A program made the translations under genes and the position numbers. The notes beneath the pieces are model-generated. The model saw nothing but the letters and a program-made list of their open reading frames with translations. It was not told the DNA's origin and did no database searches. This document shows, piece by piece, positions 17,412 through 25,667 of a stretch of 64,000 nucleotides of DNA (its first letter is position 1; each line of letters starts with the position of its first letter). The DNA lies in the NCBI RefSeq assembly GCF_963678875.1, contig NZ_OY787456.1, positions 2,108,001 to 2,172,000 of the forward strand. The letters run 5' to 3'. Origin of the DNA: an uncultured Hyphomonas sp. GTDB taxonomy: Bacteria > Pseudomonadota > Alphaproteobacteria > Caulobacterales > Hyphomonadaceae.

Positions 17412-18652
17412 TCGTCGTCGGCGGCCAGCTCTTCTTCCAATAGCTCTTCGACGCGAACGTCCGCTTCTTCCAGCAGGGTTTCTGCTTCGTCGATCTTGTC
17501 TGAAGGCCTTGGTCCACGCCAGTTGAACTGATGCTCAATGTCAAACAGGGCATCTTCCACATCGTCACGCGCAGCGATCAGGTCATCGGAATCGGTGTCT
17601 TCATCAGCCAGTGTCCGGCGCAGGTCCAGCACGGCACGGCGCAGCGCCCGCTCGAGTCCGCGCTGCGTGACCAGTTCGTCCGCGCGTTCCTCTTCCTCGT
17701 CGCGGCGCGTTCCTTCCTTGTCGATCTGCTTGCGCAGTTCTTCCTCGGCCGCCGCCTGTACGGCGTTGGAGCGAAGCAATGAACCGACATCGGAGAGCAG
17801 CGGGTCACCGCGCTTCAATTCGAGGACGTCTACAAACAAATTGAAGATGCCGGAGTCCCGGTCGACGCCTGAATAATCAAGCGGCATCCACCCCGTCTCC
17901 AGCGCGGTCGCGGCAGCGCCGGATATGTACTGCCCGCGCTTCAGTTCCGGGAATTTGAAAACGCCGCGCGCAAAGCCGGACGCGTCGTGGAATTCTACCG
18001 CACCTTCCGGGGTGAACTGGACGTAGGTACGCGGTTCGGGGCGCTCGAAATCGAGGACCAGAAGATAATCGCGAGAGTCGTAGCGTGCCTGGCGCTCAAA
18101 GTCGTTCGAAACCACTTTGAGCAGTTCCGCATTGAAATAGCCCGATTGTTCTTCATCGGGCACCAAGCGGATTTCGGCATAGAAAGACGGACGAGACACG
18201 AGGCCGAGGCGGTTCCATTCGGTGAGAAATTCTTGCGGGGCATCGCCGAAGGACGGCCCGGACGGATCAAAGCCCTCACGAATGACGTGAACGCAGCCGA
18301 CGTCGCGGTTGAACTCCATCATGTCCGGACTGGTGAACAGCTTGCCGCTGACGACACCGGTGCTGCGATCGATCTTCGGCGCGCCCATCTGCTGGAGCCA
18401 GGCCCCAACGGAATCGAAAGCCAGCATGCCGGCCTGGAGCGCAAGTTCCTGACCGAAACCAAGCGTCCGGTCTCCCGGACCACGGGTATCTGGTGGCAGG
18501 CAGGTGTCGTCCAGCATGACCCGCAGGTCGGCCCCCATGCCGTCGGACACGACGGGCGGACGCGTATTGATACTTCTCGTCAAACACCCCGTCAGCGCCG
18601 TGCATGCGCCAATCATTGCCGTGAACGCGAGCAAACTGCGTCTTCTTCCCAC
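17405..18652 (-). CDS. Coiled-coil lipoprotein of unknown function
   Basis: About 415 residues from a GTG with GAGGAG six bases upstream; a TTG at 18721 would add 23 residues without a signal-like start. The N-terminus RRRSLLAFTAMIGACTALTGC is a lipoprotein signal with Cys23. The middle is a globular part of unknown fold, with ISGAAATALETGWMPLDYSG near 240-260. From about 290 to the end it is highly charged and helical (KQIDKEGTRRDEEEERADEL), predicted coiled coil. No family is recognised. It faces the protease pair tail to tail, which suggests but does not prove a shared role. Confidence 0.7.
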   Translation of the reverse strand: MGRRRSLLAFTAMIGACTALTGCLTRSINTRPPVVSDGMGADLRVMLDDTCLPPDTRGPGDRTLGFGQELALQAGMLAFDSVGAWLQQMGAPKIDRSTGVVSGKLFTSPDMMEFNRDVGCVHVIREGFDPSGPSFGDAPQEFLTEWNRLGLVSRPSFYAEIRLVPDEEQSGYFNAELLKVVSNDFERQARYDSRDYLLVLDFERPEPRTYVQFTPEGAVEFHDASGFARGVFKFPELKRGQYISGAAATALETGWMPLDYSGVDRDSGIFNLFVDVLELKRGDPLLSDVGSLLRSNAVQAAAEEELRKQIDKEGTRRDEEEERADELVTQRGLERALRRAVLDLRRTLADEDTDSDDLIAARDDVEDALFDIEHQFNWRGPRPSDKIDEAETLLEEADVRVEELLEEELAADDDQ

Positions 18653-18771
18653 GACCGACTCCTCACTCCAGACCGGCCGAACTGGTGACCGGGTACGCCC
18701 GTCTTTCCCCTGAAAATTCAATTCACAACAGATTTAAGGCCACGGCAACAGCAACCATGCCAGCCATCACG

Positions 18772-19440
18772 TCATTCAGGCTGGGGAAGGCTTTGCTGCC
18801 GGAACGACTCAAACCCTGCCGTCGTGAACTTCACCATATGCTCGTAGGCATCGGCGAGGTCGCTCGAACGGCAAAGCCCGCCGGACAAATGGTCGATCCG
18901 CCCCGTCTGGGCGAAAGTCAGCGTCAGGGCGCCCGACAGGCAGTGATAGGCCCAGTAAAGGTCGCGATCCTGCATCCCGGGCAAGGCAAGGCGGAAAGCC
19001 TCCATGAACCGGTCGACCAGCGGATCGAAGAATTGCGTCATCAGCACGCCGCCCCATTCGGGCGAATTGTTCACATAGGCGATCAGCGCGTAGTAATTCT
19101 TCCAGCCCTCTTCCTGCACATGATCGCCCGTCAGCAAGGGGCGCAGATAGGCTCGGATAATCGCTTCGACCGTCGGTGAACGATTGCTCTCGTCCAGGCA
19201 TTCGTCGAGCTGATTCAGGCGCAACTGGTTCATGATTTCGGCGCGGCGCACCAGAACGGCATCGAACAGATCCCGTTTCGGCCCGAAATAATAGTTCGGC
19301 AATGCCACATCGACGCCTGCATGCTTGGCGATGGTGCGCAAGGTTACGCCGTCATAGCCATGCCTGGCGAACTGTTCCTCCGCAGCGTCCAGGATCGCCG
19401 TGCGCCGGTCAGGTCGTGATCTGGTCCTCGTGCCCGTCAT
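18772..19440 (-). CDS. TetR family transcriptional regulator
   Basis: 222 residues. The N-terminal helix-turn-helix spans about 10-55: RTAILDAAEEQFARHGYDG, then TLRTIAKHAGVDVALPNYYFG. The C-terminal ligand domain is all helical and resembles the CecR/YbiH-like C-terminal family. It lies 47 bases downstream of gspO on the same strand and may share its message. Its target is not obvious; no palindrome stands out directly before it. Confidence 0.9.
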   Translation of the reverse strand: MTGTRTRSRPDRRTAILDAAEEQFARHGYDGVTLRTIAKHAGVDVALPNYYFGPKRDLFDAVLVRRAEIMNQLRLNQLDECLDESNRSPTVEAIIRAYLRPLLTGDHVQEEGWKNYYALIAYVNNSPEWGGVLMTQFFDPLVDRFMEAFRLALPGMQDRDLYWAYHCLSGALTLTFAQTGRIDHLSGGLCRSSDLADAYEHMVKFTTAGFESFRQQSLPQPE

Positions 19441-19487
19441 GTCATGCTCCTACTCCCCCTGCACCGGCACAGCAATCAGGGCCAAGG

Positions 19488-19952
19488 TCAGTCCCAGCCA
19501 AGGGTGACCTGTCCAAGCCAGACCAGCGCAATGCCAAGCGCGAGGAATGGACCGAATGGCATCATGCCTGCGGGTCGCCGCCCCAGCACTGTAAGGGCCC
19601 CTGCGAAAACGAGGCCGGAGCCGCTGGCAATGAGCACAATCCATGGCAGGCCGAGCCATCCGCACCAGGCGCCGCCAGCCGCAAGCAGTTTCGCATCTCC
19701 CCGGCCGAGCCCATCCTGTCCACGAAGGGCGCGGTATCCCTTCTCGATGACGAGGAAGAACAGGTACCCGGCGGCTGCGCCGATCAGGGCGTGCCAGACA
19801 TCGCCTGTAAAGTACCAGGACTGGACAAGGCCCGCGCCGATCAGAGGCAAGGTCAAAGGATCCGGCAGACGCAAAGTCCGGATGTCGATCCAGGCAAGGA
19901 CCACCAGCGCAGGCAGGAGCACGACGCCCCACAGCAACATGTCGATCGTCAT
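19488..19952 (-). CDS. gspO: Prepilin peptidase (A24 family, short form)
   Basis: 154 residues with about five membrane helices. The two catalytic aspartates of the aspartyl prepilin peptidases are visible in AWIDIRTLRLPD (near residue 22) and GRGDAKL (near residue 87). The N-terminal cytoplasmic methyltransferase domain of full-length GspO/PilD is absent, as in CpaA-like enzymes. With the T2SS operon about 1 kb away it most likely matures the GspG-K pseudopilins; processing of a Flp/Tad pilin encoded elsewhere is the alternative. Confidence 0.85.
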   Translation of the reverse strand: MTIDMLLWGVVLLPALVVLAWIDIRTLRLPDPLTLPLIGAGLVQSWYFTGDVWHALIGAAAGYLFFLVIEKGYRALRGQDGLGRGDAKLLAAGGAWCGWLGLPWIVLIASGSGLVFAGALTVLGRRPAGMMPFGPFLALGIALVWLGQVTLGWD

Positions 19953-20020
19953 GAACGCCGGTCCCCTTCACGGCTGCGACAGCGAACCTGCAGCATAAAA
20001 GGATCAGCCCCAAACGAAAA

Positions 20021-20043
20021 CGCCCGGGCACATGGCCCGGGCG
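20021..20043 (-). terminator. Intrinsic terminator after the CAP-domain gene
   Basis: A 9-bp stem (CGCCCGGGC, 20021-20029, with GCCCGGGCG, 20035-20043) has a five-base loop. On the minus strand it is followed by TTTTCGTTTG. It lies 26 bases past the CAP-domain stop codon and separates that gene from gspO. Confidence 0.75.
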
Positions 20044-20069
20044 AATTGCTAAATGTCTGTCGAACTGCC

Positions 20070-20894
20070 TCAGAGCGACGAGGAGATTGCCGGGCCGCGC
20101 AGCGTATAAACGCTGTTGCCGAGCTCTACGTCCATCTGGAGGTAGCCTTCGGAAATATCCGGGACCGAAGCCGGCATCTTGCTGCCCATGCCACGCATGA
20201 GCGTTTCGCCGCTGGCCGAGACAACAGACCAGCCGACCGGCTCGAACTGGTCGGTAAAGTCTGCAGCCAGATTGGTGCGAGGCGCAGCGACCATCGGGAC
20301 CGGCGTTTTCAGTTGGCCGTCAACGCGGGTGAAAAGCTGCACGACGTAGAGCACGCCGTTCGCCTCAACTGCTGCGACACCCATGTGATCAAATTCATCG
20401 CGGGCAAGGTTCGCGGCGTTCGCTTCGTCGGCCACCATGACCTTCTGGACATCCTCAACCGACGCGCCCGCTTTGACGATGACGATATTCGCGCCGAACG
20501 CTCCGATCAGAGCACTGCGCTCCATCATCCGGACGCGGTCGAGGTGAGAGCGGCCTTCCAGGTCCGTGTGGGACGCATAACCACGCACCGCCATGTCAAG
20601 GGCATGCAGCCGTGCCGCTTCGTTCAGGGAGCCGAGTGCCGACAATTCGGACTTGCCCAGGCTGGCACGTTGTTCGCCAACAAGGCTCATAAGCTTGTCC
20701 GCCATGACCGTGTCAGTTTCGACGCCGCTGACCCCCTTCAGGCAGGCATTTGCCTCCTGCTGGAAAGCCGCCGGCGTGATGGCGTAACCGTTGGAAAGGT
20801 CGCAGGCAGCGCCTGCGTCAGCGAGAGAAGGACCGCTCAGAGCCGCAAGGGCCAGCGCCGAGACGGACAGAAATTTGTAGGCATGATGTAACAT
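20070..20894 (-). CDS. Secreted CAP-domain (SCP/PR1-like) protein
   Basis: About 274 residues with a Sec signal (HHAYKFLSVSALALAALS, cleavage near SLADA). The CAP domain spans about 55-190: LNEAARLHALDMAVRGYASH, HTDLEGRSHLDRV, and the closing pair DEFDHMGVAAV with VLYVVQLF. It keeps some of the CAP cavity residues (a His in SHTD and another in DHMG). A C-terminal beta-rich region of about 80 residues has no known name. The bacterial function of such proteins is uncertain. The ATG at 20894 is preferred over a GTG at 20903, because a promoter-like pair would make a nearly leaderless message. Confidence 0.75.
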   Translation of the reverse strand: MLHHAYKFLSVSALALAALSGPSLADAGAACDLSNGYAITPAAFQQEANACLKGVSGVETDTVMADKLMSLVGEQRASLGKSELSALGSLNEAARLHALDMAVRGYASHTDLEGRSHLDRVRMMERSALIGAFGANIVIVKAGASVEDVQKVMVADEANAANLARDEFDHMGVAAVEANGVLYVVQLFTRVDGQLKTPVPMVAAPRTNLAADFTDQFEPVGWSVVSASGETLMRGMGSKMPASVPDISEGYLQMDVELGNSVYTLRGPAISSSL

Positions 20895-20926
20895 AACCGT
20901 CACAATACGTAGTATGACGGTTATGT
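20891..20926. promoter_or_regulatory. 36-bp near-palindrome over the CAP-domain gene start
   Basis: Perfect 12-bp arms ACATAACCGTCA (20891-20902) and TGACGGTTATGT (20915-20926) flank a 12-base centre that itself contains the palindrome TACGTA. On the minus strand a consensus TTGACA (-35) sits at 20931-20926, right at the edge of the dyad. TATTGT, 18 bases on, could act as -10. The dyad thus covers the promoter spacer and the start codon. That fits a repressor operator, or an RNA hairpin blocking initiation if transcription starts further up. A second 12-bp palindrome CCATTATAATGG lies at 20938-20949. Confidence 0.6.
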
Positions 20927-20990
20927 GTCAATACGGTCCATTATAATGGATCTTTTGTGTACTGTAGTAGTTATTACAGAAAACGGTAAG

Positions 20991-21458
20991 TCACTCAGGT
21001 TGGCAAGCGGTCAATCCTGTAAGCGGCGTTATGATTTCCCACCCTTCGGCATTGTCGTAAATCATACGCGCGAGCGGCACGCGGCGCCCGCCTTCAATCT
21101 CTTCTCCCGGCGCCAGCGTCAGTGTGACAGAATTCCCATCCGGCTTGCTGAATACCATTCGAGTCAGAAATTGCCCGAAAACATCGCCATCCTGCGAATC
21201 GATTCTAAGTGTTTGCTGGCGGCCATCCAGGATCGCTTCCGCGGTGGCGCCGCCTGCCGTGAAGAACAGGACGAAGTGCCGTGGTTCGTCACGCGTCCAC
21301 AGGAAAAGACCGCATTTTCCCGGTGCCAGTGTCTGTGCGGACAGAGAGTACTCCACCGTTTCGGCGGCGCTTGGAGGTGCATCGGCCACAGGTTCCGTAC
21401 CTGACGATGCGCAGGCGCCTAGAAGCGCCAACCCGGACAGAAGGATATACCTGCTCAC
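20991..21458 (-). CDS. Small lipoprotein encoded at the end of the T2SS operon
   Basis: 155 residues. The signal MSRYILLSGLALLGAC gives Cys16 as the lipidation site. The mature part is beta-rich, with two cysteines (GKCGLFLW near residue 49 and TACQPE at the end). No family is recognised. Its ATG overlaps the gspN stop codon by four bases, so it belongs to the T2SS operon. It could be a pilotin-like or assembly lipoprotein for the secretin, by position only; known pilotins of the GspS type are helical, which this does not look like. Confidence 0.75.
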   Translation of the reverse strand: MSRYILLSGLALLGACASSGTEPVADAPPSAAETVEYSLSAQTLAPGKCGLFLWTRDEPRHFVLFFTAGGATAEAILDGRQQTLRIDSQDGDVFGQFLTRMVFSKPDGNSVTLTLAPGEEIEGGRRVPLARMIYDNAEGWEIITPLTGLTACQPE

Positions 21459-22192
21459 TGAATGCTCTCCCCGTTCGACACCTGCTGCATATACACGAAC
21501 CGGCCTGCTTCATTGGTAAACCCGGCAAGTAACAGAGCATTCGTCTGATTCTCCGGCACATCCCAAAGCTCGAGCCGGCCATTGCCCTGAAGCGAGGACT
21601 TCGCCGAAATACGCGTGCCGTCCGCCGCCCGGCCTTCGACCGAAACAATGATTTCGCCATCGACGCAGGAGAGTGCTCCATCGAGGTCCGGCCAGTTCGC
21701 TCCGTAAACAGCAGAAACCCTGGACAGCGCATCCGTGGTCACATCCCCGCTAGCCGACCGGCAACCTTCAGCATTGGTGTTGATGGACACATCGGACAAG
21801 CGAAGGGAAACATCCTGCGCCGGAAACAGGGAAGAAATCCGCGTCGCGTCAAACGTGACGGCAGCACGCCCTTTACGGATCTTGATGCTCGAACCAGACA
21901 GAGTTGCCAGCGCGGAGCCCTGTCCCATCGGCCCACTCCAGCGAAGGAGGTGCCCGGGCTGGCCCTGTACCATCCGCACGAGACTGAAGTCACCCTGTAC
22001 CGCCCCCACGGCCTCTCCCCGCACAGCGAGGCCGGTCACCTGACCATGCAGGGCCGTCCCACGCGCCTGTTGCCAGGACACGCCCTGCTGCACGATGCCT
22101 GATTGTTTCAGGATGAAGGACAGGGGGGCATTGGCGGCGAGCGTAACGACGAACACGCCAATGAAGACCAGGAGAAGAAGCAGTCGCCGCAT
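21455..22192 (-). CDS. gspN: Type II secretion system protein N
   Basis: 245 residues: a short cytoplasmic start, one membrane helix (LLLLLVFIGVFVVTLAANAP) and a beta-rich periplasmic part. The pattern of a GspN-type protein is clear at the start, in PLSFILKQSG and VSWQQARGTALHGQVTGL, and in the final LLLAGFTNEAG. GspN is an inner-membrane accessory of the T2SS whose exact role is unsettled. It overlaps gspM by one base (TAATG type) and the small lipoprotein gene by four. Confidence 0.85.
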   Translation of the reverse strand: MRRLLLLLVFIGVFVVTLAANAPLSFILKQSGIVQQGVSWQQARGTALHGQVTGLAVRGEAVGAVQGDFSLVRMVQGQPGHLLRWSGPMGQGSALATLSGSSIKIRKGRAAVTFDATRISSLFPAQDVSLRLSDVSINTNAEGCRSASGDVTTDALSRVSAVYGANWPDLDGALSCVDGEIIVSVEGRAADGTRISAKSSLQGNGRLELWDVPENQTNALLLAGFTNEAGRFVYMQQVSNGESIQ

Positions 22193-22665
22193 TACAATGC
22201 GCCTCCACGGAATTCGAAACTGGCGCGGACGGTGCCGCCGGCGTCGGCAAATACGGATGCCTGAGCTGGCTCTGCCCCCAGTTCCCGCTCGGCTGCTTCC
22301 AGCCAGGCAAACAGTGGTTGCACGGAAACCTGGTCAAACTGGATGATGATCGCGCCGCGCTCGTTCGACTGAAGACGGGAGACGGAAATACCACGGTTGG
22401 CAGCCAGTTCGACCAGTCTTGAACGCAAGTCTTGCGCCGCAACACCGGTTGCACCCGGCGCGCCTCCGGCGTTCGCCATCGGCCGGGAAGCCGATACCGC
22501 ATCCAGCGTTCGTGACGCAACGGCCAGCGACGTCGATGCGCTTTCCTTCGCAGCACGCAGAGGCCGAACGACCAGAAGATTGGTGAGCAACACCGCAACG
22601 AGCACACCGGCCACAAGGATCAGCAGGCGTTCGCGGACAGATCGGGTGGACCAGTATTCGATCAT
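22192..22665 (-). CDS. gspM: Type II secretion system protein M
   Basis: 157 residues. A cytoplasmic start WSTRSVRERLLIL leads into one membrane helix (VAGVLVAVLLTNLLVV), a helical linker rich in Ala and Ser, then a ferredoxin-like domain of alternating strands ending VRASFEFRGG. GspM partners GspL in the inner-membrane assembly platform. It overlaps gspL by four bases. Confidence 0.88.
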   Translation of the reverse strand: MIEYWSTRSVRERLLILVAGVLVAVLLTNLLVVRPLRAAKESASTSLAVASRTLDAVSASRPMANAGGAPGATGVAAQDLRSRLVELAANRGISVSRLQSNERGAIIIQFDQVSVQPLFAWLEAAERELGAEPAQASVFADAGGTVRASFEFRGGAL

Positions 22666-23765
22666 GACGCCAACTCCAGTACCATATCGCCTACGACGCG
22701 GCCGTCTTCGACGCGCGCGTCACCAAGCCGGACGGACAGGCCACCTGCCTCGATCGCCGTCTTGAGCAGTTCGTCATCGCCAAACGCGCTGTAAACGAGT
22801 TTCACCTGCAACTGCCCCGCATCGGCATCATAACGCAGACTGGAGAGACGGACGCCCTCACCCTTTTCGAGGGCCGCATAGAGAACCCCGGCCATTTCCC
22901 GGAAGCTGGCGGCAGGCCGCTGTGCCCCGCCTGACCGGTCACGTACCGCAGCAAGGATGTTCGACGGCACGGGCTCCCCCGGGTACAAGGCAGCAAAGCT
23001 GGCGCGGGTCTGGCGGTCCAGCACCGCTTCCAGCTGGTTCATCGCGCGGATGCTCGCAAACGTGTAGATGCCCCAAGCCAACGCGCATGCCGCCGCCAGG
23101 CCGGCCAGAAGGCGAAAGCGTTTCAAGTCGATTGGCAGTTCAGCCTTGCGGGCAAAGTCCGCCTGGCGCAGGTCGATCCCCATTTGACCGGACGCGAAAC
23201 AGCGAGCAAGCGCAAACAAGGGGTCATCGGCCTGCTCCGCTTCCCTGCCGGCGCGTTGCATCAGAGCAGACACAAGGTCTGCAGGCAGAGTTTTGTCGAT
23301 TGCAAATTGGTGCTCCTCGCCTGCGACAAGGATACGGTCGCCGAGGTCCAGCGGCGTGGAACTGGCTGCCAGGAGAGTTACGTCGGGAACCAGCCGGGCA
23401 TCTTCCAGACCCGCGTCCTTGAGACGCCGCATCCAGTCTTCCATGACCGCACGCGCAACCATGCAAACGGTGCCCTGTCCCCCGGCATGGTCGCGCGGGT
23501 CAAGCGCGACATGAAGGTTTTCGACCGGCACGGCAATATCGTCCTCAACGGCGAAGCGCGCAGTGCGCAGCCAGTCGGCTCGTCGCGCACCGACCAGTCG
23601 CACCGTCGCGAACGTAACTTCCGTTGACGGCGCAACAACCGTCACATCGTCAGAAGGCACTGGCTTTTCCTCTGGCGCCAGCAGGCTGATCTCGCCAGAG
23701 CCAGCCGCCGCAAAGCGCCACGGCGCTCCTTCTGCCGGCAGAAGCGCGATGAGTTGGCGCGCCAT
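22662..23765 (-). CDS. gspL: Type II secretion system protein L
   Basis: 367 residues. Residues 1-220 form the cytoplasmic actin-like domain that binds GspE (FAVEDDIAVPVENLHVAL is the family stretch). A membrane helix follows at about 220-240 (LLAGLAAACALAWGIYTFAS), then a periplasmic ferredoxin-like domain. It couples the ATPase to the platform. It joins gspK by one shared base and gspM by a four-base overlap. Confidence 0.92.
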   Translation of the reverse strand: MARQLIALLPAEGAPWRFAAAGSGEISLLAPEEKPVPSDDVTVVAPSTEVTFATVRLVGARRADWLRTARFAVEDDIAVPVENLHVALDPRDHAGGQGTVCMVARAVMEDWMRRLKDAGLEDARLVPDVTLLAASSTPLDLGDRILVAGEEHQFAIDKTLPADLVSALMQRAGREAEQADDPLFALARCFASGQMGIDLRQADFARKAELPIDLKRFRLLAGLAAACALAWGIYTFASIRAMNQLEAVLDRQTRASFAALYPGEPVPSNILAAVRDRSGGAQRPAASFREMAGVLYAALEKGEGVRLSSLRYDADAGQLQVKLVYSAFGDDELLKTAIEAGGLSVRLGDARVEDGRVVGDMVLELAS

Positions 23766-24742
23766 TAGCGTTCCCTCCGTACCATGGAGACCAGGGACAC
23801 GTTCCCGGTTTCGGTGCGCCGGTAAAGCGCTTCATATTTGGTGATCAGATCACTCGTACCGACGCTGATATCCGCGGACAGGTAATTGGACGCCAGTGAA
23901 ACCGCCATTTCGTTCCGCGCTTCTTGCGCGATCTTCATGATCGCATCCTGCTGCCCGAAGGCCTCCTTGTTCAGCCACCCACCTGTCGGACGAGAGTCGA
24001 TCAGTCCTCTTGCATCATCAAGAGACAGCTCATTGGAATACAGGGCAACCAGCAGCGGCGCCTGATCAATGGCAAGCGTGTTTATATTAAGCACGGATTG
24101 TTCCGCTCCCGGGCGCAGGCAAACCAGCCCATCAATCCGAGCGACGACCTCCGCATCATAACCGGCGATCGCCTTCAATTCACTTATGCTGCGCATCTTC
24201 ATATTGGCCGCGCGGTAGGGCTCGGCCTGCGAAGCGTAGTATCCGTCTTCTGCGCCGTAGGTGCGCGTGGAATAATCGGCATCCACCCAGTCGGCCAGTT
24301 TCTGCGCGAGCGATTCTGCTTCTGCATCATCAAACTCGGCCGCGACCAGAAGGTCGTCGAACGCCTGGAGCGCCTCGTCGCTGATCTCACCATCACCAAC
24401 ATTGCTGAACAGGGCATTCAGATTGAAGCAATTCGATGCTTCACGCGCCTCCACCACGACAACGCCCTTTCCTGCCGGCAAGGTAGTGGGCTCAGCGAAT
24501 AATTCTGACTCTGTGTTCAGCACACCTTCGTTCACTGACAAGGCTTTGGTGAGGTAAGTCGCGGAAGCTTCAGCGGCCCCTCGCGCCGTCCAGAATGTTT
24601 CGGCACGCGCCGAAGAAGATTTGATTATCGTGACAGACCGGGCAAGCGCGTCAGTGGCAGCGATGGCCGCGACCGACATCAACATGACAATCACGAGGAC
24701 TGATAGCAGGCTTGCACCACACTCCTTGTCGACCGTACGCAT
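23765..24742 (-). CDS. gspK: Type II secretion minor pseudopilin K
   Basis: 325 residues from the ATG at 24742, which overlaps the gspJ stop by one base; a longer reading frame to 24859 is only an overlap of gspJ. The prepilin leader is short: MRTVDKECG, then the hydrophobic ASLLSVLVIVMLMSV. As usual for GspK, there is no Glu at +5. The large globular domain contains FNLNALFS and INTLAIDQAPLL, family hallmarks. GspK caps the pseudopilus tip with GspI and GspJ. Confidence 0.93.
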   Translation of the reverse strand: MRTVDKECGASLLSVLVIVMLMSVAAIAATDALARSVTIIKSSSARAETFWTARGAAEASATYLTKALSVNEGVLNTESELFAEPTTLPAGKGVVVVEAREASNCFNLNALFSNVGDGEISDEALQAFDDLLVAAEFDDAEAESLAQKLADWVDADYSTRTYGAEDGYYASQAEPYRAANMKMRSISELKAIAGYDAEVVARIDGLVCLRPGAEQSVLNINTLAIDQAPLLVALYSNELSLDDARGLIDSRPTGGWLNKEAFGQQDAIMKIAQEARNEMAVSLASNYLSADISVGTSDLITKYEALYRRTETGNVSLVSMVRRER

Positions 24743-25308
24743 CAGCCACCTCCTCCCACGAGGAAGAGTTGAGTGAGGGCATCCCGGTCGGAATACTCCA
24801 TTGTCAGCTCGACAGCCGCTGGAAGGTCTTTCTTTCCAGCCCGCCATTCCGGCAGCCACTCCCGGCCATCAAAATAGCGTGTCGTCATTCGAGACAGGCC
24901 AGTAGCCATTACCCGGTCGACATGGGGCGTCTCCGTCGCCGGGTCCGGACGAAGCCACGCACGGCGTGTCAGCGTCCCGTCCCGGAACTGGTATTCCACC
25001 GCCAGCAGAGAGGCCCGGCTGTCTTCCGGAACCGGATGGCTCCAGCCATCGCGGACGAAAGCCACAAACGGTGCCGACGTGTAATCCGGTTGCCCGGCAT
25101 CACCGGCCAGAGTCTGGATATTGGCAAAGTCGTCGCGCATCAGCGTGTGGGCGAGTTCTATCTCGCTGACACTTTCTGTCGTCTGACCGAGCCGGTCGGA
25201 TGCCCTGACTGTTCCGATGAGCAGCGTGGAACCAGCAACAGCAATCATCGAGGTCAGCGCGAGCGCAACCAGCATTTCGATCAGGGTGAAACCAGAATCA
25301 CGCGTCAT
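24742..25308 (-). CDS. gspJ: Type II secretion minor pseudopilin J
   Basis: 188 residues. The prepilin site is MTRDSG followed by FTLIEMLVALALTS, with Glu at +5. The body has the GspJ pattern ELAHTLMRDDFANIQ and the late VELTMEYSDR. It works in the tip complex with GspI and GspK. It overlaps gspI by four bases. Confidence 0.93.
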   Translation of the reverse strand: MTRDSGFTLIEMLVALALTSMIAVAGSTLLIGTVRASDRLGQTTESVSEIELAHTLMRDDFANIQTLAGDAGQPDYTSAPFVAFVRDGWSHPVPEDSRASLLAVEYQFRDGTLTRRAWLRPDPATETPHVDRVMATGLSRMTTRYFDGREWLPEWRAGKKDLPAAVELTMEYSDRDALTQLFLVGGGG

Positions 25309-25667
25309 GGCGTCACCTGAACCAGCGTTTCACGCTGCGCGAGCTGCTGCCCGGTTGCGGCATCCGAAACCGTCACGCGGATTCCAGCCAGACCGCTTTC
25401 GTCCCGGATTTCAATGTCCCGAACCCAGTCCAGGGATTGGCCCCGTTGCACGCTCTCGCCTGACGCGGTTCCCGCCCTGAGCGTTGCCGGGTCGGCGACA
25501 GCCTCGACAAGCCTGTTGTCCGCCTCGATCCGAGCCAGCGACAGGCTACGGGTATGCCCGGCATTTGCCGTCGTTTCCGTGACCAGATGCGCGAGCCCGA
25601 TGGCGGCAATGGAAAACACCACCAGCGCCACGAGCACTTCCGCAAGGGTGAAGCCGCGATCCGTCAT
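25305..25667 (-). CDS. gspI: Type II secretion minor pseudopilin I
   Basis: 120 residues, normal for GspI. The leader MTDRG precedes FTLAEVLVALVVFSIAA (Glu at +5). The family stretch ARIEADNRLVEA and the closing IRVTVSD follow. Four-base overlaps join it to gspH upstream and gspJ downstream. Confidence 0.93.
   Translation of the reverse strand: MTDRGFTLAEVLVALVVFSIAAIGLAHLVTETTANAGHTRSLSLARIEADNRLVEAVADPATLRAGTASGESVQRGQSLDWVRDIEIRDESGLAGIRVTVSDAATGQQLAQRETLVQVTP

Noticed and set aside
19302..20891. A 529-residue open frame on the plus strand antisense to tetR, gspO and the CAP-domain gene
   Set aside because: It crosses three well-supported genes, has a low-complexity Arg/Gln/Pro-rich translation and no family motif; high GC explains it.
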